Below, piece after piece: positions 47,500 to 59,612 of a stretch of DNA of 64,000 nucleotides. The stretch spans positions 434,001-498,000 of the forward strand of contig OZ017803.1 in the NCBI GenBank assembly GCA_963969395.1, given 5' to 3'. Origin of the DNA: Pseudoscleropodium purum. Its lineage: Eukaryota; Streptophyta; Bryopsida; Hypnales; Brachytheciaceae. Position numbers and translations under genes: made by a program. How positions within the stretch are numbered: the first letter of the stretch is position 1; each line of letters begins with the position of its first letter. Below the pieces are notes generated by a model. The model saw only the letters and a list, made by a program, of their open reading frames with translations. It ran no database searches and was not told the origin of the DNA.

Positions 47500-48735
47500 A
47501 TGAAATCTATGTAATCTTGATTTATAAATACCCTTCAATCAACTAATAGAAATATGGATCACATAGACTAGTGAAAAGCCCCTTGAGCAAAAAATTTATG
47601 ACCAACTAAAACAGATTTTGGTCTTCAGGGACATGTTTCCCAAGTCTACATGGCCTATGTTTCTACTAGTGATCTATTTATTATTGTTTTTGAAAAAGAC
47701 CCTAATACTAATTATTGGTGTTCTACCATGATGAACTTTAGAAGTGAATACCTCTCTATTACCAAGGTACACTTCAACATGCCTTTCCCTCCAATCGCTA
47801 AAACCGATTAAAGAATCACATAATGTAGTCTTTTCATCCAAATTTCAATTAGTTTTGGCTACATAGCAAATACATGGTGATTACATGTACATACAGCTTA
47901 GTGACACTTGATAAGATATAAGTTTAACTCCCCTGAATTTATCTTTTTTTCAATTTTAATTTTAATGATTTCAATTAAGAATTTGAAATACATGCCACAA
48001 AAGACAATGGACTAGTTGTTTCAAAGGTAGCATAACATCTTGCCAAAAGATCTCCTTACATTAGATGCCTCTTATGTTTCTAAACTTTAATGCCAAAAGC
48101 TTTGGTCTTATAATCTTTCAAAATGCTTTACCTTACTCCACTTTTTTATTTAAAAAACAAACTAGGAGCCATGTGAAGGAAAATTGCATTGAGAATGATA
48201 TTTACTATTATGTTACCTACAAAGTTATTTTCCACATTGGTGAACTCATAATTATTCTCATTTTGTAGTTGGTGATTAGTATTTATATTGACATTTTAAT
48301 TCAATTTTAAATACTACTTTTATACAAGTTGAACTATCTTGCTATAAATTATGTATTTTAGATGAAAATGTAGTTGATAATTGATGCCGTCATATTGACA
48401 TGTAGTATTTGTAATAAATACTAAGAACTCTACATTTCATTATTACAATAGTGTTGTGTGAATTACAATTATGAAAAGAAACTACTTCTCATCAAGACAT
48501 GTCCTGTGTGTGGCCCGACTTTCCCTTGCACTAGCTTTGTAGATTGACTAAAGTAAATTGATTTTCTCTTAATAGATTGGGGTTCAATTCCAAGTTCTAT
48601 TTCAAGATTGAATTCAATTTTGTTGTATTCTATTGTAGTTTTAATTGAATTGAGTGTACAATTGGGATTCAAAGTTTTAAAGTAAGATTAGAAAGTCACC
48701 ACTTCATCAATGCAATGAACACATTGCACATGACA
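47500..48735. other. Intergenic DNA, no gene recognised
   Basis: AT-rich. A 67-codon minus-strand frame at 48469-48672 starts with text resembling the frame start at 46356 (NPNCTL in both), which suggests a shared old repeat, not a gene. Confidence 0.4.
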
Positions 48736-48739
48736 AAAG

Positions 48740-48960
48740 GCTTGTTCATTGTTTCATTCTATAAAGAATTGCTTCTAGATTTCCATTGGAACCATATAAA
48801 GAAGTAAGAGGTACATTAGAATCTCCAAAGACAAGAATAATTCCTCTTGTGGAACACAATGGGAAGTTCTATGTTTTTACTATGACCACCCTATAATGTA
48901 TCTCTCTATTCTAAAAATGACAAATACTTTTGCCAACTATACACGTATGAATCTTCTTCT
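48740..48960 (+). repeat. Family M dispersed repeat copy
   Basis: Shares gtacattagaatc, cctctxxxgg-type text, acaatgggaagxt and tatgaccacccta with 58600-58820. Ends not found. Confidence 0.4.
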
Positions 48961-50330
48961 TTGAATAGTATTGATATCTATATTCTTGATAAAAATATTC
49001 ACCTTCTCTAGAAAATTATAGACTTTAGTAAGTAGCTCTGTATAGATGACACTAAACATTTTTTAAATGTAGTGTGGTTCCAACATGAAAATGAAAATAA
49101 TGATTCAAATACATTGCTAAATAAATTCACAATAAACTTATGGTAAGCTTATGGCACCTAAATCATATGAAGTGTCCTAGATGTGTGTGTTCTTCCATTT
49201 TTCTCCTCATCGTGCAATGCAACTATATACAAGATATATCCTACATGTGCCACTATTTCAAAACTATCATCATTTAGTGTACATCTTCAAATGTTTGATG
49301 TTTAATGTTTGTACTCATTTCTTAGTATCCATGGCTCTCAAATATACGAGATTTTAAAGAAAAAATCACATGAAAAATTAATATAAAAAGATTAGAGAAT
49401 AGATTTAGAGAAACCATAATTTGATTCTAGGGTTAGGCATGTTTTGTCCTTTCATCCTCATATATTTGTGGTGACCAATTTTTTAGATTTGACATGTGAG
49501 AAGAAGATTGAAAGACTTCAAATTGGTTTCATAGTTTTCACACCTTCATAATCAAACATTCCAATCTTTCAATTCATAAATGATATTGTTAACTTTTCCT
49601 TTCCCATTCAATACTTAACATGTTACATTTCAATTAGTATGGTTACAGTTTTAAAAACATGATAAAGCTTATCAAAATGTTGACTTTTTGTTAACTTTAG
49701 AGCAAATTTCAAGAAGATCAAAAAGGTCTTGGGCATTTTCGGGTTCATATGCAATGAAATTGTAGGCATTTGTCCCAATCCTTCTTTGAATTTTGTCCCA
49801 AACTTTTGATTGGAGACTCTAAATCTTAGATGTATTTTTGGAGATGAAAGTCAATTTGATTTACCAACTTTTCTTAGTTCAAAGTTTTTTGAAAAAAGTT
49901 ATTCTACTATGCCTACATGAGGTTTTAAGTTCTACATTTGCACACAATTCCTGCATTTTAACAATGAGTGATCAAGCTCTCATTTTCAAATTGTCCCATT
50001 CTCTTTGAAGATTCATGATGGACAATAAATTTCAATATAAAGAAAATCTCTTAACCCAGTGCTTGAAGTGCATGATTTGGGAATGAATTGTAGTGAAGAC
50101 TTCTCTAGTATTTGGATTTTCTGAACAATTCCTTGGATTTGGGGGAGTGACTTCTTTATTTTCAAAATTTTGAATTTTGATAAATCCTGGTCATCCGATC
50201 AAAATCTGTAAGCGGATGTGCTGGGGTCCATGAAATTCCGTAACTGCTGAATAAAATAAGTTACCAACCATATGGTTTCCTTTTCATGCTGAAGTTTTAT
50301 CTTTAAGCACGCGCTCTTCGTTAATGACAG
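48961..50330. other. AT-rich intergenic DNA, no gene seen
   Basis: Nothing recognised until the hAT element at 50339. Confidence 0.4.
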
Positions 50331-50338
50331 ATGGGAAC

Positions 50339-50650
50339 CAGGGCTTTTTTTTGGCTTTTTGGTGCCAGATTGCATAAAAAAGAATAATCTGGCTAAAAAA
50401 TGGCAGAAAAATGCTTTGAAAAAATGGATGAAATTGCCAGAAAATTTCAAATTAAAAAAAAAAAATCTTGGATGAAATTGCCAGATTTTGAATGAAAATT
50501 AAATTATAGACACGTGATATGTGCTGACTGATATTTTCTATCCAATATGTGGACGAATGTTGAAGTTTGGAGCACCACTGTAACATTTTATATCGCCACT
50601 TTGGCACTTCTTAGAAAATGAAAAAAAAAAAAAAAAAAAAAAAAGCCCTG
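50339..50650. mobile_element. hAT-like non-autonomous element, 312 bp
   Basis: Ends CAGGGCTTTTTTTTT and AAAAAAAAAGCCCTG are inverted repeats, with an A run of about 26 bases at the right end. Flanks ATGGGAAC (50331-50338) and GTGGGAAC (50651-50658) form an 8-bp duplication with one change, as expected for hAT. The interior has a repeated atgaaattgccaga motif (near 50427 and 50473). The minus-strand frame across the left end is not a gene. Confidence 0.75.
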
Positions 50651-50863
50651 GTGGGAACGGCCCCTTGGCCTAATTCCAAGCTCCGAGCTCCAATCCCCTT
50701 TCAGTAAGTTACTGGTTAGTTGCCTGCTGTCTTGCTGGAATCTTGCACGTAACGAGGTTTGTCAGTCATGCCGGGTGTTACCTTAAAACAGTGCCAACTT
50801 GCAGGAGGAGAACTCTAAAAATGACGGGGCCGGAAAAGTGGGAAGGCAGGTTGTGCAAGGTAA

Positions 50864-51126
50864 GAGCAACCTCACCAGGGGTCTTCTGTATCCCCAAATC
50901 TGAAGTGTCGAAGCGGTCAACCTTGACTAGATACGGATGAGACCTCGCTAGTTCTGCAAACAAGCCTCTGGATACAAAACTCGCCCAAAGTTTTACAGAA
51001 TTCTGTATAATTTAGGGATACAGAACTTGGAAGCAGATTGGTGCGAGGAATTTCTGCATCTCTATTTGCATTTGAGGTGCTCTCCCTAAAATTTTAGGGA
51101 TACGGAACTAGTTGGTGGGGATGCTC
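50864..51126. mobile_element. Element J, Tourist/Harbinger-like MITE
   Basis: A 263-bp element with inverted ends GAGCAACCTCACCA and GAGCATCCCCACCA and TAA duplicated on both sides (50861-50863, 51127-51129), the size and sequence expected for PIF/Harbinger. Interior inverted themes tacagaattctgta and gggatac occur. The overlapping short frames are not genes. Confidence 0.65.
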
Positions 51127-51157
51127 TAACTAAGGTAGAAGTACTCATACCCGATCA

Positions 51158-51660
51158 CTGGCCAGGGAGGATTGATCCCTCTATTGCCCCGTGTTTTATC
51201 CTTTTAGAAAACACTGGAATATTTTATTTGCCACATATGATAAAATTTGCAATTTCTGAATTCAAATTTGCAATCAAAGACCCCAAATTGGCTGTAGGAT
51301 GCAATGAAATTCAAAACATTAGAAGATTTCTAGGGGGGTGGAAGGGCAGTTTCAAGCTGGTGCTCCTTGTAGTTCCCCCATCTTGTAGTTTCGGCAAATG
51401 ATTGTTCCCTCAAATTTAAAAAAATAAATTCATTCTTGAAATGAAGAAAAGAGTGGAATTTTTTTTTTCCAGACATGATAGTCATTGTGCTACATCATCA
51501 CGTAGCTGCAGGGCAATTCTCACAGTTTGGAAACTATCAAGAACTCACAACTCTCCAAAGGGCTAAAAAATCCTCTAATGTTTAAGCAGTAAAAAATAGG
51601 GGGCAATTTTGACATTTACCCTTTTGCGAGGGAATAGAAGGGTCAATCCTCCTTAGCCAT
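51158..51660. mobile_element. Family C element carrying a nested family D element
   Basis: The outer parts (51158-51316 and 51581-51660) match 43912-44151 end to end, with ends CTGGCCAGGGAGGATTG and (inverted) ATGGCTAAGGAGGATTG. The centre is a 264-bp family D insertion at 51317-51580. No clear target duplication is visible outside the C ends. Confidence 0.65.
51317..51580 (+). mobile_element. Family D element nested in family C
   Basis: Inverted ends CATTAGAAGATTT and CATTAGAGGATTT. The first 80 bp aligns with the reverse of the right part of 22567-22845. The uninterrupted C copy reads caaaatttaagc at this point, while here the flanks are caaaa and tttaagc, so no target bases appear duplicated. 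Confidence 0.6.
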
Positions 51661-51665
51661 CACTA

Positions 51666-51889
51666 AAGGCTAGAGAAGATTGATCCCTTTATTGCCCTAT
51701 GTTTTATTGTTTTAGAAAACACTATGATATTTTATTTGCCACCTATAATAAAAATTGAAATTTCTAAATTTCTATTTGCAATCAAAGACTTCAAATTAGC
51801 TAAAAGACGTATAGAAATACAAAATAAGGGGGCAATTTTGACGTTTATCCTTTCATGAGGCAATAGAAGGGTCAATCCTCCTTGGCCAT
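51666..51889. mobile_element. Family C element, second of a tandem pair
   Basis: A 224-bp copy (agaagattgatccctttatt at the left, aagggtcaatcctccttgg at the right), starting only a few bases after the previous C copy. The sequences catcactaaag (left) and catcattgaag (right) flank it and may be a decayed target duplication. Confidence 0.65.
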
Positions 51890-52810
51890 CATTGAAGGGA
51901 TTTTGCAACAGATCATGAGTAGTTTGAGGTGTAGCAAATTTTTTCCATGTCAAAAAATAGGAAATAAGGGGATCGCAAAATTTTCAAGAAATTTATTGCT
52001 GAAATTGAAATTACAATGAATTTTGGAAGCCAAAAAGTGCATTTGACTAGTAGCCAATGCTTAGAAGCTTCCGACTCCAATTATCCAAGAACAACTACTT
52101 TCCAGCTTATTACTTTGCAACATGTGTTATGACCTTATGAGTCCCATCCTTGAAAAGGAGCAAAAAATACATTTCAAACTTCAGTTGGAAATTTGATCTG
52201 GCCTTAGTTGGAAACAATGCCCCCCCTATAAGTTGGGTATGGATCATGGTTGATAATGAATACTCCTACCTTATGCTATGTGAAGGTCAGATTCAAAAAG
52301 GAATTAAGTGTTTTTCTAGAATGTTTGGATGTTTGGAATATTACACATGAAGTGTCTTGTATGTTGAAGAAAAATTCATCCATATTGCCTGAATTTTGAA
52401 TATTTTGGAGAAATTACATCCTGCTTGAAGCCCCACATGATAGGTTTTAGAAAACAAGAAAATCTAAAAGTTGCAGATTACAAGAAAATTTGGATGCTAG
52501 AATGCCAAAGCCCTAACATAAATAGTAAGTTCCGCTTGTCGAAAACCTTTGCAAGTGAAAAAGAAAATATTTTGGCACATAAATGCCAAATCAAACTTTT
52601 ATGTATAGTACACCTAAAATCAATTGAATAAGCAATTCCAAATAATATTCCCATTATTGTATTGATAAACTTTTTGTGGAGTCTTATTGGTAGTCAAAAG
52701 GGGATTTTAGATTCTCTAAGAATGTATTTCATAAAATATGAACACTGCAACTAATCATAAAGTGTATACAATGCAGACCTAAAAGCTGGAGTTTGAAAAA
52801 ATATAGGACA
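51890..52810. other. Intergenic DNA, no gene recognised
   Basis: Two plus-strand frames of 66-68 codons (52150-52350, 52425-52631) have no recognised domain and are not called. Confidence 0.4.
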
Positions 52811-52814
52811 AAAC

Positions 52815-52930
52815 TCTTTGGAGCACACAAATTGGGGTCTGATGGATTTTGATGTTGTGTTTCGTTTGTACTATTCTTAGTTAAACCTACCTTTAATACC
52901 ATTGTTGTAACCAAAGACAACCTTTAAGAT
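52815..52930 (+). repeat. Family N repeat copy
   Basis: Matches 17070-17175: gattttgatgttgtgtttc, gtttgtactatt and gttaaacctaccttt. Confidence 0.45.
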
Positions 52931-53329
52931 TAAGTCTATTGTATGAATAAAATATGAATTTTCAAAGTGCTAAAAATAAGTGTTTCTAAAATTGACTCTA
53001 TGCCCTCATGAATAGTGGAGTACATTTTAGGCAACAATATACAATGTTGGGTTTTAGAAAGGGGTCAAAATTAGGTGTAATTACCTTAGTGGCATCACAC
53101 ATCTATAACATTGTTTGCATTTGATGAAGGGGTGCCTTTTGCATCTTTGAGAAGGGAACTAAAATGAATGAAATGATTTGATATGGTTTATTAGCCAAAA
53201 CCAATTTTTGAATTAACTAATATATCCTCCAAGGTATCTAACAAAGCATATTATCTTTACAACTCGGGGATGACCACTACTTAGTTATGTAATATTATGT
53301 CCATCTAATTGACCATTCCAAGTTGTGAG

Positions 53330-53640
53330 GTCCTTGGCCTGAAGGCAAGGACAAAGTTTGAGCTTGAAGATTGGTGACTTCACACCATGGAATGTGTGAA
53401 GGTGAATGCATCCCATGTTGTTAAGCAGAGGCCAACCAATCATGCCAAACAAGTATAGTTATGATACAATATATGGTCCTATGAGTGATGAGTAGCAATA
53501 GAAAACAGTCATTTTTGTTGAGTAAACAACCTTTCTCATAAGGGGGGAACACTTGGCTAATGCTTAATGTAGTTGTGTAGGATCAACTTGTATGTGAATT
53601 TTATAGTCCTTGTACTTAAAATTCTATTGGTAGTCTTCAC
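53330..53640 (-). pseudogene. Possible decayed retrotransposon protease-region fragment
   Basis: Read on the minus strand, 53340-53450 gives a stretch beginning GMIGWPLLNNMG with a following HTFHGVKSP, loosely like the (L/I)GRPWL...STFH pattern after the protease of LTR-retrotransposon polyproteins. There are stops on either side and no reverse transcriptase or LTRs. The match is weak and could be chance. Confidence 0.2.
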
Positions 53641-54995
53641 TAACAAACCCATTGAAGATGGCCTTAGAAGTAGTTTGGATACAATAATAGCACTTCTTGT
53701 ATACTTTGTAATTTGGCATCTATAATTTTTTGTAGATGCTTAAAGTGATAAAGAATTTAGACTTGTTTCATACTACATTAATCATCTAGTTTTTCCAAAT
53801 CCCATTCCAAGGTCAAATTCCAATTTTCTAACATTGGAGATGGTGAATAAAAAATTATACGTGTAGGACTTGGAGTTACGAATTATAAAGATCAAAGTAC
53901 CAACTTTACATCCCAAATTTTGTCATGTACGAATTTTTATGGTGAAGATATGCCAAAAATGGATATAAAAGCCAAACATACCATTTGAAAGCTACTTTTT
54001 ACAATTAAATTTGCAACATATATATTTTTAGATAAAAATAGCTTTAGCATATTCTTGATTTAGTATTATGCTTATTAGAGAGAGAAATGCTTCAACCATT
54101 CTATGTAGTTAGTATATATAAAGGTTCTATTAATTTGGTTTTCCACATTAGGCTTTGAAAAGCTAGTCCTAATAATACTAGACTATATATTTTCATAAGA
54201 AAGGAGACTCTATACTAACTAATTTAATTTGAGAAAGTAGGAGGTGCAAGTATGTTGAAAGTTGGTTAATTCATCAATTAGTGCTATAAAAGAGTATAGA
54301 AGTATAAAGTGTTGAGTTGTATAAAAAGTAGTGTTTATTTTAGGATAATTTGTAGGATAATTTGTATAAATTGAGATGTGTTTCATTGTTTTCAAACTTT
54401 TGTTTGTTTAATAATATGTAAGTGGTGTATTTAATGGCAATTATATTTATATTAGAAAGTGCATTTCTTTTTTTAGCTAAAATGAAAGTTTGAAGATGTT
54501 GATGTAGTGATTGTATGGATGGCATATGAATTGCCATAAGGACTTACAATAATCATTATAAGTGTTTGTGTATTTCAACTTAGATTCAAGGCATTGGAAA
54601 TGAGTGAATGCTGTTTATTGAGCTTATATGCCATTGACATAGTATAGGAAGAATCTATCATTGCAATATATGAATTTGACAAATTGAATTTTATGTTATT
54701 GTGATGGGATAGTTGGGGGATCATTTTGGGAAGGTATTGTTTAGAGGTGAAGCAGATCATGACATGTATGTGCATCGGACACACAAATTTATGGAATCGG
54801 AGTAGCGACAAGGATATAACAATGGAGGGATGGTGTACTTTGGGGAACTTTCTTTAAAATTTCTTATATTCATAAGTACAAAGCATGTGAATTTTGGAAG
54901 TTTTGGATTCCAAACGGTGACGTGACTTAGTGATTTCAGTTGGAAATGGGTGGTCTTCCCAAATCCAAGGTGGTTTGGATACCCCCTTTGACATA
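53641..54995. other. AT-rich intergenic DNA, no gene seen
   Basis: Short minus-strand frames at 54340-54811 are not supported as genes. Confidence 0.4.
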
Positions 54996-54997
54996 AA

Positions 54998-55015
54998 GGG
55001 GGGGGGGGGGGGGGG
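54998..55015 (+). repeat. G homopolymer of 18 bases
   Basis: An uninterrupted run of 18 G in the plus strand. It may include assembly length error. Confidence 0.7.
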
Positions 55016-56005
55016 TTGCCTCATCCCATAGAAAGTACTCTAAGAAGAGTTGGTCTCACTCTTCCCTCATTTTTTGAGCCTTGGTGAGTTTCGGTGAATC
55101 CAGTGACTCAAGGTTGGTGGTGAAACTTTACCACCAACTCCAAGGCACTATGGAGCATTTATGTGAAGTGTCCCGTGGCATCGGTTGGAATGGAACCCCA
55201 CCTCAAACTAGTCCTCAGTTAATGTGTCATGAGTTGGGAATCCTAATTAGCAATGCTAAAAGAGTAGCAAATACACCATGGACTAGTTTGGGATAAGGTC
55301 CAACTCAAGGGCAATAAAAAACATGGTGAATAATGCTACTATAGGTCTTAGCACTTCAAAATGAATCTCCGCCCTATGTCACGAAGTGGCATGCTTCGTG
55401 TCACATGGGTTTTGTGTGTTAGAGTCTTAGTAACCAGGACTTAATAATGACAACTTGGAAGTGGTGACTAACATTGTGAGTGCGTGGCATATGCAGTGTT
55501 AGCTAGTTGTAGCTTAAGCAAGGTTGAAAACAAGACATGGCGAACCCATTGAGTAGTGAAATGTGATTTGGGTTGTGACACTGTTGAAGCCCAAATTGAC
55601 CATATGACATTTCCAATTGCCCTTGACAAAATACAAGCCCTCCAACCAATCTCTAAGCCAATTATGTTTGTTTTAATGTCAAATTCTCCATAATGTAAGC
55701 TTCATACACCACAATTTGCGGATGTAGACCCTTATAAGGCTGGAACACAATTTTAAAAGCCCAACCAAACTTTGATAGGTGCATGGGCATGGGTGAGGGC
55801 TTGTGGGTGTTCAAAAAGCGGTTGAAGCTAATGATTTGGAGAAAGAGGGTAATGCACTTAAAACAAACAAATCAATTTAGAAATTGGGTGGAGGGCTTGT
55901 TCTCCATCTAACAAAGGTGACTTGGGGGTACTTTGGAATCCCAATAATTCTAGACAAAAACCAATGTTTGGGATATTTTTTGAGTTTTTTTATCAACTAT
56001 CTTCT
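55016..56005. other. Moderate-GC block, possible old retroelement
   Basis: Richer in G+C than its surroundings and carries a near-palindrome tgtcacgaagtggcatgc/ttcgtgtcaca at 55377-55405 and a gggttgtgacac near 55571. A 71-codon frame (55081-55296) has no recognised domain. The region might be the remains of an LTR-type element, but no matching pair of LTRs was found. Confidence 0.3.
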
Positions 56006-56945
56006 TTAAGCTCCTAAAAGTTTTTTACTATGTTTTTGTAAAAATAAAAAACTCTAAAATTGCCATTTATAGGATAATTATTAAATATTAGAAAAGAAAC
56101 AACATTTTAGAACACATGTAACCACAGGATCTTGTAGTGCATTGGTTTGAAAAGATATGGAAAAAATTTCAGAAATTTCCACTTGGTAAATTGCAAGATA
56201 TTAGCATTTGAATGGATAAAATTATTTTTAAGGCCAAACAAAAAACTAGCTAGCTACACTTTACAAGGTCACATTTGTGTGAAAAAATGTCTAAAAATAG
56301 TAGTTCTTCTTTAATTAATTCTTCAAGGCAAGTTATCTAAGTGCTTGAAAAAATATAGATTTGTTTGGAATTGTAAAACATATAGAAAAAAATAGTAAGT
56401 AGAAAGAAGTAGAGAATGATTCAAAATACTAAATTGTTAAGAATTTAGTTATAGAATTGAAAAATGCCAATTCCAATGGTTGTAATGTTGTTATAAATTG
56501 TCTACACCCTATGATTTTATTTTTTTCAAAAAATATTGTAAATTGTAATAAATAAAGAACTTCAAAGTTTATTTTTTGAACAGAGAATCCATAATTGCCC
56601 ACAAACTAAAACTTCTCATAACTTTTGTCTAAATGATCAAAATGGAATTTTTCAAAGTTTTCTATGTATACATAAATCTTGGAACCAATTTCAAATTTCA
56701 TTTCTTAAAAAAATAATTAAGAAAAATTTGAGATGCCCAAGTTGCTTGTTGAGCAATAAAAATTACATATTATACAATAACTTTTTAACCATGTAATAAA
56801 AAATTATAAAAATTGTTGGGCCTTAAAGCTACTCCTTGGACATGTGTTGTATGAAAATTTCAGTGAAAAAAAAATTCATTTGCAGTGAGCTACCCAAAAT
56901 TGTTGTGTTGCCAAAAAAAAAATTGTTTTTATCTTTAGAGGTTAA
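56006..56945 (-). mobile_element. Family A element, full length
   Basis: A 940-bp copy. The right end reads inward TTAACCTCTAAAG; the left end is decayed (TTAAGCTCCTAAAAG from 56006). Interior landmarks in reverse are present (aggatcttgtagtgca near 56127, ccaattccaatggttgtaat near 56466, tcaaagttttctatgtata near 56651). Confidence 0.7.
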
Positions 56946-57130
56946 TTCCCATATTGAACCATTTTTCCAAGTACCAAGCATATTTTTTTCCCTATTTTTT
57001 ACTCTCAATAGAAGTATTACAGATTTTTTGATTGTTTTTTTTCCTAATGTTTTCAAATTACAACTGATTTTTTTTCAATCCCACCAACTAACAATGAACT
57101 AAATGGTGGTTCCCCTGAACACTGGGGCAA
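56946..57130 (+). repeat. Family P dispersed repeat copy
   Basis: Matches 6455-6670 (agattttttgattg, aatgttttcaaatta, caccaactaac, ggttcccctgaac). It abuts the family A terminus. Opposing frames of 75-88 codons here are not genes. Confidence 0.45.
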
Positions 57131-57574
57131 CTATTACTTCTCTCCAAACAAGGTGTGATTGAGCCCTCAAAGTGTACAATATTGTTATATCGATGCAAAA
57201 GTGCCCTACTTCCCACTCCTCTTAATTAATTTTGGTAATTCATACCAAGTCTGGCCCCTACAAAATGGATTGAAATCAATTCAGCATCATTTGTTTCAAA
57301 TTTACAAAAAAAATCGATTCAACTCCTCAGCATATTTTCACCAAGAAGGAAGTAGGACACAAATTGGGTGGCTTTTGAATTGTGCCACAAATAAGATCTC
57401 CTACCTTACATATGTCATTAAGGATATTTGTCGGGGTAAAAGTTAGAAAGATCTGAAGAGTTCGTAGTTCCCAAATAGTATCAATTAAGTTATTGTATTG
57501 TGCAATTTTAGGAATGCAACCTTGTATATTAGCTATGCTTTTCAAATACTCCATCAACTCATTTACTTGAATTT
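57131..57574. other. Intergenic DNA, no gene recognised
   Basis: Opposed frames of 95 (plus) and 76 (minus) codons overlap here; neither has a recognised domain. Confidence 0.35.
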
Positions 57575-57986
57575 ACTTGAGTTTTCTATATTTTTCTACT
57601 TACTATTTTTTTCTTATATGTTTGTACAATTCCAAATGATCTAAAATTTTCAACCATGTAGCCAACTTGCCTTTAAAAACGAATCTAAAGAGTAACCACC
57701 ATTTGGGATATTTTTTCATATGAATATAACCTTGTGAAGTGCAGCTACCCGAATTTTTGCCAAGCCCCTATAAGGATTTTTGTCAATTCAAATGTTTATA
57801 TCTTACAATCTACATGGTGGAAAATTTTGAAAATTTTCACATCTTCTCAAATCAATGTACAAGAAGATCCTACAGTTGCATGTATCTAGCATTGGTCTTT
57901 TTTTTGTAAAATTTGGTACTTGTACTAAAAATGACAATTTTGGAGTAGTTATGGTGAAAACATTGTTAAAAACCTTTAGGGGTTCA
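57575..57986 (+). mobile_element. Family A element, truncated to its right half
   Basis: Starts in the interior (tactatttttttcttatatg, attccaaatgatctaaaatt) and runs to a terminus ctttaggggttcataa, where the final TTAA is changed. Faces the copy at 56006-56945 in opposite orientation. Confidence 0.65.
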
Positions 57987-58262
57987 TAACTAGATATTTC
58001 ACTATCCTCTTTAAAACATTGCAACAAATATTATTAAATAATTCAAGATTTTTTCTATAGGAAATGGTTCAAGAACTTATAGTTAATACTCTACATTTGT
58101 TAGGTATACATATTCTTAACCTAAGCAAATAAAGACCATTAAATTATGCATGCTTAAGCTACTTTCATCAAAGCCCCCTTCATATGTATGGATTGATATT
58201 GCATGAGTGAAAGAAACCATAGGTCTTCTTTTGATGGTGAGCATTTTTAGGAGGTTGCACCA
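57987..58262. other. Intergenic DNA, nothing recognised
   Basis: Short AT-rich spacer between a family A fragment and a family L MITE. Confidence 0.4.
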
Positions 58263-58263
58263 A

Positions 58264-58406
58264 TAGAAAAGAGGTATTTGAGTACCAAGGAATAGTATCA
58301 AAGTGTGGTGCCAAAAGTCCATTTGGACACCAAGTTAGTGCCCATATGGGCATTTGGCACTATGTTGTGATACTACTCTTTGGTGTTCAATCACCTCTTT
58401 TTTACT
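58264..58406. mobile_element. Family L inverted-repeat MITE
   Basis: About 143 bp. Left TAGAAAAGAGGTATTTGAGT and inverted right TAGTAAAAAAGAGGTGATTG ends continue inward through ACCAA(G)GAATAGTATCA and CACCAAAGAGTAGTATCA. Second copy of the element at 24648-24797. Confidence 0.6.
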
Positions 58407-58599
58407 AGTGTTGATATACAATCTATATTCCTAGGTTCTTGCACTCCAATGAAGTAGAAATTGTACAAAATTCGAATTATAATGATTTTAGTGTAGAACT
58501 GGGGTTGAAAGGTTTGGAATTGGGTTGAAAAGTAGATGTTTTGTAATTTCAATGAATACCACAATGTGATTTAGACATATGGTTCATTCATTATTCTAC

Positions 58600-58820
58600 A
58601 ATGCAAAAGAACATTTGATTTTATGAATTACCATTGCACCTATGTAAGGAGTTCAAGTACTACATTAGAATCCAAATAGGCCAAAATAGGCCTCTCCTAG
58701 GGACAATGTACAATGGGAAGCTACATATATATACTTTGACCACCTACTATGTGCCTTTTTTTTAACTAAAAACTGAGTTGATTGAAATATGTATGAAAAG
58801 TTCTCTAATTTACCATTCAA
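58600..58820 (+). repeat. Family M dispersed repeat copy
   Basis: Pairs with 48740-48960: ctacattagaatcc, gcctctcctaggg, caatgggaagcta and tttgaccacct. Confidence 0.4.
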
Positions 58821-58920
58821 TTGTAACATCAAAATTGTGAATCCTATCAATCAAGGTATAGGCAATGGCTATAGAGACAACAATGAATCCTACTTCACAC
58901 ATATTTTCATTGTCAACTAA

Positions 58921-59612
58921 TTAACCTCTAAAGGACTATTGTCCCTTTGGGGAATAAATGGGATTTCAAGCAGGTACCTACGAGCTAAATTTTTTTTTCT
59001 AATTTTCTTAAATTTTTTTTGAAGATAGAAAATTTGATTAGCTTTGTGGGAATATAATTTTTTTCAATTGGTGCATGGGAACAAAAGTTATGTCTATATA
59101 AGCTCAAAACAAGGGGTAGGAGGCAACAAAAAAAATTCAAAAACTTTAATTTTTTGTTTTTAAAATTTTTTTGTCACAAATTATATTTTTTTGTACATGG
59201 AAAGATTTGATTCATTCCATTTGGATTTTTTATGAGAAAGTTATGGACAATCTTGTTTTTTGGGCAATTAGAGCATCTTCTTGAAAAAGTAGCTTGTAGG
59301 ATTCCTTTTTGAATGCAATTTTTACTATTTTTCAAAAAGAAAGTTCCACATGGTTTATTTTTATTGCTAGAACAATCTCACCATTAGGATTAGTGCATTT
59401 TAATTCCATTTCAGAGACATGAATAATTTAGATTTTCCTTCTATCTTATACCCATTTCTACTTGACAATTTTTTAAAGAATAAAAAAATTAAGTTTTTTT
59501 GAATTTTTCTTTTTTTTCCTAGACTTTCAATTCAATTCTACTTACCATAGAGATTTAAAGTTCAAAACTCTATAGTGCAAAAAATTTAAGTTAAAAATGT
59601 TCAAAGCCAAAA
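58921..59612 (+). mobile_element. Family A2 element, right end missing
   Basis: Starts TTAACCTCTAAAGGACTATT and aligns with 4829-5510 across about 690 bp (ttgtccctttgggga, ttcaattggtgcatgggaac, gaaagatttgattcattcca, gaacaatctcaccattagga). It stops before the conserved right 250 bp. Confidence 0.65.

Noticed and set aside
48588..48605. ggggttcaattccaagt as a tRNA T-arm
   Set aside because: No anticodon arm, acceptor stem or D-arm can be matched around it.
55016..56005. A complete LTR retrotransposon
   Set aside because: No paired LTRs, primer-binding site or polyprotein could be found; only composition and a palindrome hint at an old element.
1223..59612. The recurring spaced repeats as a CRISPR array or other defence system
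   Set aside because: The repeats are about 930-bp dispersed elements kilobases apart in both orientations, in plant DNA, with no spacer pattern or associated genes.
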